Shown in pieces: positions 37,998 through 46,665 of a DNA stretch of 53,971 nucleotides. The notes under the pieces are model-generated. The model saw only the letters and a list, made by a program, of their open reading frames with translations. It was not told the DNA's origin and ran no database searches. The stretch comes from Betaproteobacteria bacterium. GTDB taxonomy: Bacteria; Pseudomonadota; Gammaproteobacteria; Burkholderiales; Thiobacillaceae. The stretch is taken from the NCBI GenBank assembly GCA_020049415.1, contig JAIFKV010000065.1, forward strand, positions 1 through 53,971. Reading direction: 5' to 3'. Numbering within the stretch: the first letter of the stretch is position 1; every line of letters begins with the position of its first letter. Both the position numbers and the translations under genes were made by a program.

Positions 37998-38441
37998 ATG
38001 TACAAAATACTTATGCCTGTTGATGGTTCCGCCAGTTCTGAAAAGGCTGCACGTCATGTCGTTGAACTAGCAAAACTGACCGATACGCTGGAGGTGCATC
38101 TTTTTTATGTGCATCCCGTAGTTGATGACTGGGGCGTCAAAAGTTTTCTGCGCGAGGAAGAAGTCAATGCGGTGGTCACCGCGCAGGCTGAAGCGGCAAT
38201 GCAGGGCGCCAGCGCGATTTTCGACGCCGCCGGCATCCGTTATCAATGCCATCAAGCTGTTGGCAAAATAGCGGAGTTGATCGCGCAGCAGGTTGACACG
38301 CTCGACTGCAAGCAGATTGTCATGGGCGCCCGCGGTATGAGTGCGCTGGGCGATCTGATGCTGGGTTCGGTGTCGATCAAAGTTCTGCATCTGGTGCATG
38401 TGCCGGTAACGCTGGTGAAAAGAACGCCAGCACGCGTTTAA
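37998..38441 (+). CDS. Universal stress protein (UspA family)
   Basis: 147 residues, one Usp domain. The ATP-binding pattern G-2x-G-9x-G(S/T) is present as GARGMSALGDLMLGS near 112-126, followed by VPVTLVK, so it is probably of the nucleotide-binding class. GAGGG lies ahead of the ATG. It is divergent from the NhaD-like gene, and converges on trpE. The gap of 85 bases to trpE shows no strong terminator. Confidence 0.9.
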   Translation: MYKILMPVDGSASSEKAARHVVELAKLTDTLEVHLFYVHPVVDDWGVKSFLREEEVNAVVTAQAEAAMQGASAIFDAAGIRYQCHQAVGKIAELIAQQVDTLDCKQIVMGARGMSALGDLMLGSVSIKVLHLVHVPVTLVKRTPARV

Positions 38442-38526
38442 TGCACCATCGGAATGGTCAATAAGAGGGTGTGGGTGGCTCGGGTTGCACTGGTTAGGAC
38501 CAGACACGTCAGTTTCGTTGTGCAAC

Positions 38527-40017
38527 TCAATCCGCCTCGCTCTCGAAACCGGCTTGTGCCAGTTCCGCCGCGCGCAGCACTGCACGCGCCTTGTTGCGGG
38601 TTTCCTGCCATTCATTTTCAGGCACCGAATCAGCGACGATACCCGCACCTGCCTGAACATAAAGCATCTTGTCTTTGACAATAGCGGTACGAATGGCGAT
38701 GGCGACATCCATATCGCCATTGAAACCGACATAGCCGACCGCGCCGGCGTAAACACCGCGTTTGGACGGTTCAAGTTCGTCGATAATTTCCATTGCCCGC
38801 ACTTTGGGTGCGCCGGAAACAGTGCCTGCGGGGAAGGTGGCGCGCAGCACGTCCATCGCATTGAGCCCTGGCTTGAGCTTGCCTTCGACGTTGGAAACGA
38901 TATGCATGACATGAGAATAACGTTCGATGCTCATGTTCTCGGTCACTTTTACGCTACCGATCTGAGCCACTCTGCCCGCATCGTTACGGCCAAGATCCAT
39001 CAGTTGCACGTGCTCGGCGCGCTCTTTGGGATCGGCCAGCAGTTCTTCCTCCAGACGTAAATCTTCATCCCGCGTCGCTCCCCGAGGGCGTGTACCGGCG
39101 ATGGGTCTGACCGTTACGCGCTTGTCGTCCCCAGCGCCTTCCAGGCGCACCAGGATTTCCGGAGATGAACCGACCACATGAAAACCGCCCATATCGTAAT
39201 AAAACATATAGGGCGAAGGATTCAGACCGCGCAGCGCGCGGTAGAGTGAAAGTGGATGCGCGTAGAACGATTGGCTCATGCGCTGCGACAACACAACTTG
39301 CATTACATCGCCATCGAGAATGTACTGCTTGGCACGCGCAACAGCGGCTTTGAATGCATCCTCGCCAAATTCCGAGACGGATTCGCCACCATTGCCTTTG
39401 ACATCACGCGGCGGAATTGCCGGTCGGTGCAGCAAACGAGTGAGTTCGGCCAAACGTCGATGCGCTTTCAGATAAGACTGGTCTTCAAGCGGATCGGCAT
39501 AAACGATCAGGGTCAACTTGCCGGACAGATTGTCGACCACCACCAACTCGTCGGTGAGCATGAGCAAAATATCGGGCGTATTGATGCCATCCGGTTTGCG
39601 CGTACTGGCCAGCCGAGACTCGATGTAACGTACCGTGTCGTAACCGAAATAGCCGCAAAGCCCCCCCGGAAAACGTGGCATGCCAGGTACCGGTGCGGCT
39701 TTGAAACGGCCCAGAAAGCGCTCCACAAACTTGAGTGGATCGTCGCAGTTGCACTGTTCTATCGGCAAGCCATTGGTTTCGACGCTGGCAAAGTGGCCAT
39801 GCACGCGCAACACGGTTTTGGCTGGCAAACCGATGAAGGAGTAGCGTCCGAACCGCTCGCCGCCAACCACCGACTCAAGCAAATACGAGTAGGGTTCATT
39901 GGCCAATTTGAGATAAATCGAAAGCGGCGTATCCAGGTCGGCCGGTAGCGGCTTGATGACCGGGATACGGTTGAAACCCTGGCGTGCCAGATTGTTGAAT
40001 TTTTCTTCGTTGAACAT
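38527..40017 (-). CDS. trpE: Anthranilate synthase component I TrpE
   Basis: 496 residues. It makes anthranilate from chorismate, with TrpG supplying ammonia. The N-domain contains the tryptophan feedback site [18 protein letters not shown] (LLES at 46-49), which suggests end-product inhibition. Chorismate-binding segments are [35 protein letters not shown] and [20 protein letters not shown] 40017 fits the family start. It is the last gene of rpe-gph-trpE, a layout also seen in other betaproteobacteria; trpG is not in the window. Confidence 0.95.
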   Translation of the reverse strand: MFNEEKFNNLARQGFNRIPVIKPLPADLDTPLSIYLKLANEPYSYLLESVVGGERFGRYSFIGLPAKTVLRVHGHFASVETNGLPIEQCNCDDPLKFVERFLGRFKAAPVPGMPRFPGGLCGYFGYDTVRYIESRLASTRKPDGINTPDILLMLTDELVVVDNLSGKLTLIVYADPLEDQSYLKAHRRLAELTRLLHRPAIPPRDVKGNGGESVSEFGEDAFKAAVARAKQYILDGDVMQVVLSQRMSQSFYAHPLSLYRALRGLNPSPYMFYYDMGGFHVVGSSPEILVRLEGAGDDKRVTVRPIAGTRPRGATRDEDLRLEEELLADPKERAEHVQLMDLGRNDAGRVAQIGSVKVTENMSIERYSHVMHIVSNVEGKLKPGLNAMDVLRATFPAGTVSGAPKVRAMEIIDELEPSKRGVYAGAVGYVGFNGDMDVAIAIRTAIVKDKMLYVQAGAGIVADSVPENEWQETRNKARAVLRAAELAQAGFESEAD

Positions 40018-40125
40018 ATCGGTTTCCTGGAAATCGTGGAGGTTTAACGCAAAATCAAAAGCCAGAAACACCCCGCCATCGGGCTCCAATGCGTTGCACT
40101 TTTTCGTGTTCCGGGAAAACCAGGA

Positions 40126-40806
40126 TCATTTCTTGATGATCAATTTCGCGGCATCGGCCAGGTTCGCCACCACCGCATCCAGATCAAGTTCTGCCACTGG
40201 ACGACCGCGGTTATAGCCATAAGGCACGCAAAATACCGGACAACCTGCAGCGCGCGCGGCTTGCGTGTCGTTGAGCGAATCTCCGATCAACAGCAGTTCT
40301 TCGGGCTCTACGCCAAACACCTGACACGCATGCAACAGCGGCAGCGGATCCGGTTTTTTCTTTGCCAGGGTATCGCCAGAAAGAATCAACTCGAAGTAAT
40401 CGAACAGTCCGGTATCTTTCAGCAAAGGGTGGGTAAAGCGCGCCGCTTTGTTGGTAATACAGGCAAGTCGATAACCACCAGCCTGCATGGCTTGCAAGCC
40501 TTCGACAACACCGGGGAAAACACGACTCTTGCGAGAAACATGCTCACCGTAATGCTTTTCATAGCTGGCGATGGCTGTTTCAAACAAGGCCGGCTCGGGT
40601 TCGGCTTGCATATCGCGAGTCAGCGAACGCTTCACCAGACGCGAAACGCCATTGCCAATATAGGTCTTGATTTCGGCGAGAGAGACTGCTGGCATACCCA
40701 GATCGACCAACATCGCTTCAGCGGCATCGGCGAGATCTTCGGCGGTATCGAGCAAGGTGCCATCGAGATCAATGACGACGGCTTTGATGGGAAGTGGAAA
40801 GTTCAT
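40126..40806 (-). CDS. gph: Phosphoglycolate phosphatase Gph
   Basis: 226 residues, HAD superfamily with a small alpha-helical cap. It removes phosphate from 2-phosphoglycolate. HAD motifs: I VIDLDGTLLDT (nucleophile Asp near 12), II ITNKAARF, III Lys in KKKPDPLPLL and IV GDSLNDTQAA. The gene is 87 bases past the rpe stop and 108 bases before the trpE start, all on the same strand. Gph versus a broader HAD phosphatase is decided by this context and by motif similarity. Confidence 0.92.
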   Translation of the reverse strand: MNFPLPIKAVVIDLDGTLLDTAEDLADAAEAMLVDLGMPAVSLAEIKTYIGNGVSRLVKRSLTRDMQAEPEPALFETAIASYEKHYGEHVSRKSRVFPGVVEGLQAMQAGGYRLACITNKAARFTHPLLKDTGLFDYFELILSGDTLAKKKPDPLPLLHACQVFGVEPEELLLIGDSLNDTQAARAAGCPVFCVPYGYNRGRPVAELDLDAVVANLADAAKLIIKK

Positions 40807-40893
40807 ATTGGTTCGCTTGTAGCGGGCTGCTCACCGTCGGTCGCATTTTCATGCGCTACCGGCAATGGGCGACTCGCCACAAACAGCTCCTTT

Positions 40894-41580
40894 TCAGGCC
40901 TTGGCCAATTCGGCGCGCATCGCGGCGACAACGGTGTCATAACGGTTCGGGTCGGTGTCTTTGGCAGCGCCGAAAATGGCGGAACCCGCAACAAAAGTGT
41001 CCACCCCCGATTTGGCGACCTCGCAGATATTGGCTGGGCCGACGCCGCCATCGATCTCCAGACGGCAGTTATAGCCGCCGGCATCGATCATGGCGCGAAC
41101 CTTCTTCGCCTTGTCAAGCACATAAGGAATGAACTTCTGGCCGCCGAAACCGGGGTTGACCGACATCAGCAACACCATATCAAGCTTGGGCAGCATGTAT
41201 TCCAGGATATCCAGCGGCGTCGCCGGGTTGAACACCAGACCCGCCTTGCAGCCGCTCTCTTTGATCAGGCCGATGGTGCGGTCAACATGCTCGGACGCTT
41301 CCGGGTGAAAAGTGATATAGGTTGCGCCGGCCTTGGCGAAATCCGGAATGATGCGATCTACCGGCTTCACCATCAAATGCACATCGATGGGCGCTGTAAC
41401 GCCATGTTTACGCAGGGCTTCGCAAACCAACGGACCGATGGTCAAGTTGGGTACATAGTGGTTATCCATGACGTCGAAGTGAACGATGTCTGCGCCAGCG
41501 GCGAGCACTTTATCGACTTCTTCGCCCAGTTTGGCGAAATTGGCGGAAAGGATGGAAGGAGCAATCTGGAAGTCGGCCAT
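40894..41580 (-). CDS. rpe: Ribulose-phosphate 3-epimerase Rpe
   Basis: 228 residues, the standard size of this TIM barrel enzyme. It interconverts ribulose 5-phosphate and xylulose 5-phosphate. Family motifs are [32 protein letters not shown] (metal His and Asp), [14 protein letters not shown] and [12 protein letters not shown] (catalytic Asp). ATG 41580 was chosen over a 37-residue extension that does not align. It heads the rpe-gph-trpE group and is divergent from apaG. Confidence 0.96.
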   Translation of the reverse strand: MADFQIAPSILSANFAKLGEEVDKVLAAGADIVHFDVMDNHYVPNLTIGPLVCEALRKHGVTAPIDVHLMVKPVDRIIPDFAKAGATYITFHPEASEHVDRTIGLIKESGCKAGLVFNPATPLDILEYMLPKLDMVLLMSVNPGFGGQKFIPYVLDKAKKVRAMIDAGGYNCRLEIDGGVGPANICEVAKSGVDTFVAGSAIFGAAKDTDPNRYDTVVAAMRAELAKA

Positions 41581-41715
41581 AACAGGTACCCTGCAAGTGA
41601 ATGGAAACCAGCATCTTACCCGTCGATTGGCGCTCGGAATATAGGGAGTGCAGTATGGACAGGCCGGCGCTATTCGTGTGCAATTCCGCACTCACTCTCG
41701 CACCAACCGCACACC

Positions 41716-42099
41716 ATGGCCGAAATCAGGAAATACCATATCACCGTGACCGCCAAAACCAACTTTATTCCTGAACAATCGGACGAGGCCGCCAACCGAT
41801 ACGTGTTTTCCTACACCATCACTATCGCCAACACGGGACAGATTGCCGCGCAACTTATTTCGCGGCATTGGCAGATCATCGATGCGCACCAGAAAGTGCA
41901 GGAAGTGCGTGGCCTTGGCGTGGTAGGCGAACAACCTTTGCTGAAGCCTGGCGACAGTTTCGAATACACCAGCGGCACCGCTGTATCAACACCAGTTGGC
42001 GCGATGAAAGGGAGCTACCAGATGGTCGCTGAAGATGGCAACGCTTTCGAAGCTGAAATTCCCGAGTTCATCCTTTCTGTGCCGCGCGTCCTGCATTAA
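41716..42099 (+). CDS. apaG: ApaG protein (DUF525)
   Basis: 127 residues. It is a small all-beta (fibronectin III-like) protein. The pattern YVFSYTITIANTGQIAAQLISRHW and GLGVVGEQPLLKPGDSFEYTSG is characteristic. In Salmonella it was linked to Co2+ resistance, and human proteins use the domain to bind proteins or nucleotides, but its bacterial biochemical role is not settled. ATG 41716 lies 136 bases from the rpe start, transcribed the other way; a very long upstream frame across rpe and gph is an artefact. mltA follows 177 bases later. Confidence 0.93.
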   Translation: MAEIRKYHITVTAKTNFIPEQSDEAANRYVFSYTITIANTGQIAAQLISRHWQIIDAHQKVQEVRGLGVVGEQPLLKPGDSFEYTSGTAVSTPVGAMKGSYQMVAEDGNAFEAEIPEFILSVPRVLH

Positions 42100-42276
42100 A
42101 CGAAGCACGCCCCCCTCTTGATCGCGCCGTGCATCTGACCGCCTTTTGGGCTTGTATCCTGAAAAGCAAACGTCTGACCATGAAGCGATTGGCAGCCTTC
42201 AGCGCTGCAATTTTCAATAGTCCGACAATCAGTTAATTTGATTATTCCGGCGGATCATTTGCATTTCGAGTATTCC

Positions 42277-43617
42277 ATGCGCGAATTTTTCATTGTTGGT
42301 CTTATCGTTTTTTTCACTATATCGTTGCCTGGCTGTAGCAGCCTGAACGGGACTCCACCGATTCCCGCAAAACCCCAGATTGCTCCGCCCGATATTTCTC
42401 CGGTGGCTCAACCTGCAACGCAGCAGCCCTCCCCCTCCCCTGCGCCGGGTCCGTCCGCCGTCGGGCCCGCTTCGACAGCTGTGCCAACAACGACAACGGC
42501 GGCTGTGGCTTTACCGCCAGAGCAGATCAAACTGATTCCGACCGCCATGCCTTGGCTGAAGCCGGCACAATGGGAACAACTTCCGGGTTGGCGCGACGAC
42601 GACCTCACCCTGGCTTGGCCGGCTTTACTGCATTCGTGTCGGGGTTTAAGAAGCAATCCAGCCTGGAACACCGTCTGCCAGGATGCGTACCTGCAATCGC
42701 CGTTACCCGATGGCGCCAGCATTCGAGCCTTCTTCGAGAAATACTTTCGCCCTTGGCAAATCAATCAAGCCGAAGGCGGTGTCGATGGGTTGGTAACGGG
42801 TTATTACGAGCCGTTATTGCGCGGCAGTCGCAGCGAGACAGAGAAATATCGCTATCCCGTTTATGCCGCGCCGGAAGATTTGCTGGTGGTCGACCTTGCC
42901 AGTCTGTATCCGGAATTAAAAAATATGCGCTTACGCGGGCGTATCCAGGGTAACAAGGTCGTTCCCTATTTCAGCCGGGCGGAAATCGAGGCGGGTGCTG
43001 CGCCGGTGCGAGGCAAGGAACTGGCCTGGGTCGATGATGCCGTCGAGTTGTTCTTTTTGCAGGTGCAGGGCTCGGGTCGGATCAAGATGGAAAATGGCGA
43101 CACCCTACGTATCGGTTACGCCGATCAAAACGGGCATCCCTACCGTTCGATTGGCAAATGGCTGATTGAACAGGGCGAACTGACGCTCGACAAAGCTTCG
43201 ATGCAAGGCATCAAGGATTGGGGTCGGCGCAATCCAGAGCGGTTGCCAGAATTGCTCAACGCCAATCCCAGCTATGTTTTCTTTCGCGAGTTACCGAATC
43301 ATCTCGCGGGTCCGCTCGGTGCGCTCGGCGTCCCGCTCACCAGCGAGCGCAGCATCGCCATCGATCCGCGTGGCACCCCGCTTGGCGCACCAGTCTGGCT
43401 GGCAACGACGCGCCCGAATTCGACTGAAACGCTGAATCGATTAATGCTGGCGCAAGATACCGGCGGCGCAATTCGCGGCAATGTTCGCGCCGATTTTTTC
43501 TGGGGTTTTGGCGACGATGCCGGCAAACAAGCTGGTGGCATGAAGCAGAAAGGTCGCATGTGGGTGCTCTTGCCACTCGACTTCCCACTGTTAACCAATA
43601 CTGCCCTCAATCCCTGA
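42277..43617 (+). CDS. mltA: Membrane-bound lytic murein transglycosylase A
   Basis: 446 residues. It is a lipoprotein with lipobox LPGC (Cys near 20). A low-complexity Pro/Ala/Thr linker (about 25-80) precedes the MltA barrel (about 90-350) and the 3D domain (about 350-440). Diagnostic segments are VTGYYEPLLRGSR, VQGSGRIKMENG and IDPRGTPLGAPVW; the catalytic Asp of the family lies in the 3D domain, in QDTGGAIRG. It cleaves peptidoglycan glycan strands and forms 1,6-anhydro-muropeptides at the outer membrane. ATG 42277 was used because the signal peptide starts there. It converges with the TonB-like gene, and the 3' ends overlap by 11 bases. Confidence 0.93.
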   Translation: MREFFIVGLIVFFTISLPGCSSLNGTPPIPAKPQIAPPDISPVAQPATQQPSPSPAPGPSAVGPASTAVPTTTTAAVALPPEQIKLIPTAMPWLKPAQWEQLPGWRDDDLTLAWPALLHSCRGLRSNPAWNTVCQDAYLQSPLPDGASIRAFFEKYFRPWQINQAEGGVDGLVTGYYEPLLRGSRSETEKYRYPVYAAPEDLLVVDLASLYPELKNMRLRGRIQGNKVVPYFSRAEIEAGAAPVRGKELAWVDDAVELFFLQVQGSGRIKMENGDTLRIGYADQNGHPYRSIGKWLIEQGELTLDKASMQGIKDWGRRNPERLPELLNANPSYVFFRELPNHLAGPLGALGVPLTSERSIAIDPRGTPLGAPVWLATTRPNSTETLNRLMLAQDTGGAIRGNVRADFFWGFGDDAGKQAGGMKQKGRMWVLLPLDFPLLTNTALNP

Positions 43618-44425
43618 GCCGGAACTCTACCCGCATATACGCCTGATAGCGTACCGGGCGACCGTCGCGGATGGCGGGATGAAAACGCGCCTCGCGAAAT
43701 GCCGCCAAGGCCGCTTCGTTGAACACATCAGGCGGCGTCGCTTCAACCACTTCGGCCGAAAGTACGCGCCCCAAGGGATCGATTTTCAACATCAGTTTCA
43801 ACGTGCCTTCCAGATTTCGACGCTTGGCCTCTTCCGGATAGACCGGTTCAACGGCGCCGATAGCCTTGGGATGTTGATCAACCTCGCGCGCTTGGTACCA
43901 GGTGGTATCAATATCGATCGGCAAACTTGGCAACGCGGAAATTTGCGCCGAGCCGCTCGCTTTTCCGCTGGGCACTGTCATGTCGACAGGTGTCTCGGCA
44001 CGTGTGACTGCCTCGGTAAGCGGGGTTGCAATCGACTCTGGCAGCGCTTCCGATTTCACTGCTTGCTCTTGTTCTGGCCTGGGTAATGCCGGAATCGGTG
44101 GCGTTAATGAAGGCTTCATCGCGGTCAGCAACTCAGGAACGGGTTTTGTCTCGCTTTCCAATGGAGTTTCCTGCTCCGCTTCCGCTAGCGCAGGGGCTTG
44201 TTCGACCTGCTCCACTGGATCCGATGCCGCCACTTCCGCTTTTGCCGGCAACAACTGCGCATCGATAACTACTGTATGACGCCCCCCCGAACCCGTGGCG
44301 GGTTGAAAAATCAACAAGAAAGCCAGATGCAATGACAGCGAAAACAACAATCCCTGCGTAATAGGCTGACGCAACCAATCGGCCGCGCTTTTTACCCATT
44401 CATTTGAAGAAATTCCAGCCTGCAT
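43607..44425 (-). CDS. TonB-like energy transducer protein
   Basis: 272 residues. A single membrane helix (about 22-42) is followed by a Pro/Glu/Ala-rich periplasmic spacer (about 60-175). The TonB C-terminal domain (about 190-272) carries VEPVYPEEAKRRNLEGTLKLML and ends with FREARFHPAIRDG. It would pass energy to an outer-membrane receptor, but no ExbB/ExbD or receptor genes are beside it. ATG 44425 was chosen; a reading that starts at 44515 runs through the palindromic repeat and adds 30 residues with no match. Confidence 0.82.
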   Translation of the reverse strand: MQAGISSNEWVKSAADWLRQPITQGLLFSLSLHLAFLLIFQPATGSGGRHTVVIDAQLLPAKAEVAASDPVEQVEQAPALAEAEQETPLESETKPVPELLTAMKPSLTPPIPALPRPEQEQAVKSEALPESIATPLTEAVTRAETPVDMTVPSGKASGSAQISALPSLPIDIDTTWYQAREVDQHPKAIGAVEPVYPEEAKRRNLEGTLKLMLKIDPLGRVLSAEVVEATPPDVFNEAALAAFREARFHPAIRDGRPVRYQAYMRVEFRLRD

Positions 44426-44483
44426 GGCAGCAGTATAAAGTGAGTGACCGTGCGTGATCCCATTCGCGGGCGTACTTGCCCAA

Positions 44484-44685
44484 AGGCTGTCGGACTTTGG
44501 AATCGTCGACTTCAAATTCCCCGGGGTATAAGCGGGAAAGTCCCGGGGGGTATAAGCGGGAAATCGACCGCGCCGGCCCCTTTTTTGCCGGCTTCTTGCA
44601 CCTGCAAGGGATACGCCGGATTCTTACTCGTTAAAACGCTACGACTCCGCTGCCCCTGGAACAACCATGCGGCGGCGAATCCGGC
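44484..44685. repeat. Expanded copy of the 169-bp fold-back element
   Basis: It aligns with the reverse complement of the right arm and centre of 19963-20131: CTGTCGGACT, TGGAATCGTCG, AAATCGACCGCGCCGGCCCC with its T run, then ACAACCATGCGGCGGCGAAT. Two insertions are present here: about 44509-44560 with a 20-22 base direct repeat (CCCGGGG-n-TATAAGCGGGAAA twice), and about 44600-44652. The opposite terminal repeat is not visible, so it is a partial or rearranged copy. Confidence 0.65.
44519..44563 (+). repeat. Two direct repeats within the fold-back element
   Basis: CCCGGGGTATAAGCGGGAAA occurs at about 44519-44539 and again, with two extra Gs, at about 44542-44563. The 20-22 base unit is part of the insertion that separates this copy from the 19963-20131 copy. 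Confidence 0.7.
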
Positions 44686-44881
44686 CAAGCGAAGCTTTCC
44701 AGTGCGGCAGGGGCCAACAAGGCGTGCGAGCCTTCATGAAATATCCGGGCTGGCGTCATTTCCGAAACTCGAGTGGCGTTTATTCCATCCAGAAAAAAGC
44801 CTCAATCGGAATCCCACATTTTTTTCTAGCCATCTTCGTTACTTGGCATAATAAAAACTCATACTGAAGAGGTGCCTACTT

Positions 44882-45325
44882 ATGCGTAAAAACCTGTTTT
44901 TTGCAGTACTTCTGTTTTTGATCAGCCTATCTGTTTTTGCTGACTCTGCACCAATAGGCTACGTCAAGACGGTGAAAGGCGAGGCCTTTGTGGTCAATGA
45001 AGGAAAATCGATTCGCGCTGTGGTTGCCACACCCATCATTGAGGGGAGCATTTTGAAGACTGGCAACAATGCTTCCCTTGGTATCACCTTCAAGGACAAC
45101 ACCGTCATGTCCTTTGGCCCCAACACAGAGCTGACGGTGGACGAATACCTTTATTCTCCCAACAAGGGAAAGCTGAAATTGGCGGCAAGTCTTGCCAAAG
45201 GCACCTTGTCCTATCTTTCAGGCGCAATCGCCAAAATCAAGCCTGAGGCTGTTTCTGTAAAAACTCCGACTGGAACCATAGGGGTGCGAGGAACTCATTT
45301 CCTGGTAAGAGTCGAGCCAGACTGA
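44882..45325 (+). CDS. Secreted FecR-domain protein
   Basis: 147 residues. A signal peptide (about 1-20) precedes one FecR-type beta domain, with VKGEAFVVNEG near 30-40, EGSILKTGNNASLGITFKD and TPTGTIGVRGTHFLVRVEP. FecR domains in this setting are extracytoplasmic binding modules, often paired with CHASE2 cyclases or OmpA/LysM proteins, and unlike FecR itself it has no anti-sigma segment. GAGG precedes the ATG at moderate spacing. It ends 13 bases before the OmpA-type lipoprotein gene, so they are co-transcribed. Confidence 0.87.
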   Translation: MRKNLFFAVLLFLISLSVFADSAPIGYVKTVKGEAFVVNEGKSIRAVVATPIIEGSILKTGNNASLGITFKDNTVMSFGPNTELTVDEYLYSPNKGKLKLAASLAKGTLSYLSGAIAKIKPEAVSVKTPTGTIGVRGTHFLVRVEPD

Positions 45326-45338
45326 GACGGGACCAATC

Positions 45339-46580
45339 ATGCGTTTCGCAGCTAGTTTGCTTGTATTTGGTCTGCTGACCGCCTGTAGTTCTCAGATTGT
45401 CGTCATTCCCGGCGCGCCCTTGGAGGGCGCTTCAACTTCGGTGAATGTGCAATCGGAAAAGGGGGACTACACACTCAACGAACAAGGTTATGGCTTTTAT
45501 ACCGGCTTTGTTCCGAACACCCGCTATCGTGTGGATGAAGCTGACTTAAAGAGAGATTTCGGTCCATCCATCGACTCGATGCAAGAAATCATTGCCGCTG
45601 GGCTACCTGAAATCCCCCATTCCTATGTTGTTTTGCTGCATCACAAAAGCGGCCCGCTAGGCAGTTTGTTGTTTGATTCTGCGGATGGCTCTATGCACCA
45701 TCTGCTCGACCAACCTGCTCAGGCTGCCTTCATTGACGGCTATCCAGATAAACCCAAGCCTGTCGATGGCGGTCAGTTACAGCGTGATTTTGGCCCGGCA
45801 TTGGCCGCTTTACGAGACACGTTAAAGACTCAGCGTTCCTATCTCATGCTGTTGGAAAGCCCGGATGGCTCCGCCAGCAAGGTGCTCTTCCATGCTCGGC
45901 AGGGTGCAACTCTGCTTGAAAATGTTGGTGAGAGCATCACGCTTGACGGTCTTCCTCACGATGCCGAGCAAACCCTTGCCGAGACGGATTTTGGCGCATC
46001 AAAAGAGGCCACCAAGAAGATATTGGATGATGGTTTGCCCAAGCTGTCTCATTCTTACGCAGCCATTATGGAAAGTCCGCTTGGCCCGATTGGTGAAGCG
46101 GAAATCCTCGAAGGGCAAGCGATGGGCGTTATCCTTGATCAACCCGGACAAGCGGTGATCATTGACGGTTACTCCAACAAGATTTTTACCTTGGATGAGG
46201 CGCAGTATCAGCGGGATTTTGGCGCTTCTGCAGAAGCCATGCCCCCGCTGCCAGTGACTTTAACCCTCTACTTCAAATCGGGTAGCGCCAAATTGACCAA
46301 AGATACGCTGGCGATCATGCAGGTGATTCTGGAGGAGATTCGTAAACGTCCCGCAGCCGACATCACTATCAGTGGCTTTACCGATACGGTGAAAAGCGAC
46401 CAATACAATAATCAGCTTTCGCTCCAACGCAGCGAGGCAGTCGCGGCACTCATCCGGAAAAGTGGCGTACCGCTTCAGGAAATCAGTATCGCCGCCTATG
46501 GGAAAGACCTGCTGGCGATACAGACCCCGGATAACACAGCGGAAGAAATGAACCGCCGGGTTGAAATCAGTATCCGGTAA
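45339..46580 (+). CDS. OmpA-type lipoprotein with internal tandem repeats
   Basis: 413 residues. The lipobox LLTAC gives Cys16. Residues about 65-305 hold about three and a half copies of an unrecognised unit. The copies are marked by RDFG/TDFG at 73, 150, 217 and 293, by a central SY-hydrophobic segment (95, 167, 239) and by IDGY or LDGL (132, 202, 275). The C-terminal OmpA domain (about 306-413) has the peptidoglycan-binding pattern GFTDT, NNQLSLQRSEAV and NRRVEIS. It should tether the outer membrane to peptidoglycan. It follows the FecR-domain gene closely and converges on the glutaminase gene. The repeat may serve as a spacer or a ligand-binding unit. Confidence 0.85.
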   Translation: MRFAASLLVFGLLTACSSQIVVIPGAPLEGASTSVNVQSEKGDYTLNEQGYGFYTGFVPNTRYRVDEADLKRDFGPSIDSMQEIIAAGLPEIPHSYVVLLHHKSGPLGSLLFDSADGSMHHLLDQPAQAAFIDGYPDKPKPVDGGQLQRDFGPALAALRDTLKTQRSYLMLLESPDGSASKVLFHARQGATLLENVGESITLDGLPHDAEQTLAETDFGASKEATKKILDDGLPKLSHSYAAIMESPLGPIGEAEILEGQAMGVILDQPGQAVIIDGYSNKIFTLDEAQYQRDFGASAEAMPPLPVTLTLYFKSGSAKLTKDTLAIMQVILEEIRKRPAADITISGFTDTVKSDQYNNQLSLQRSEAVAALIRKSGVPLQEISIAAYGKDLLAIQTPDNTAEEMNRRVEISIR

Positions 46581-46619
46581 AAGCCACTCATTTAATCCGC
46601 ACTTGATTGACAGTTCACT

Positions 46620-46649
46620 CTGGAAGAGCAAGTCAATTTGCTCTTCCAG
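46620..46649. terminator. Strong hairpin between convergent OmpA-type and glutaminase genes
   Basis: A perfect 12-pair stem (CTGGAAGAGCAA and TTGCTCTTCCAG) with a 6-base loop, followed by ATTTGTATTT. It lies 39 bases past the OmpA-type stop and 16 bases from the glutaminase stop, so it can serve both. Confidence 0.8.
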
Positions 46650-46665
46650 ATTTGTATTTCAGAGC

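Larger units (their letters stand above)
44426..44881. other. Intergenic region filled mostly by a palindromic repeat
   Basis: 456 bases between the TonB-like gene and the FecR-domain gene, which are divergent. About 44484-44685 is a relative of the element at 19963-20131. The rest (about 44700-44881) is unique here and contains the ribosome site of the FecR gene, GAGG at 44870-44873. No gene is evident. Confidence 0.55.

Noticed and set aside
40261-42099. A 612-codon open frame across gph, rpe and apaG on the + strand
   Set aside because: Only the last 127 codons (41716-42099, apaG) match a known family. The rest is the antisense shadow of rpe and gph, which are well supported on the other strand.
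44519-44563. A CRISPR array
   Set aside because: Only two direct repeats with no regular spacer, inside a palindromic element, and no cas genes.
44444-44851. A 135-codon frame in the TonB-FecR gap
   Set aside because: It runs through the palindromic repeat and its insertions, with no ribosome site or domain.
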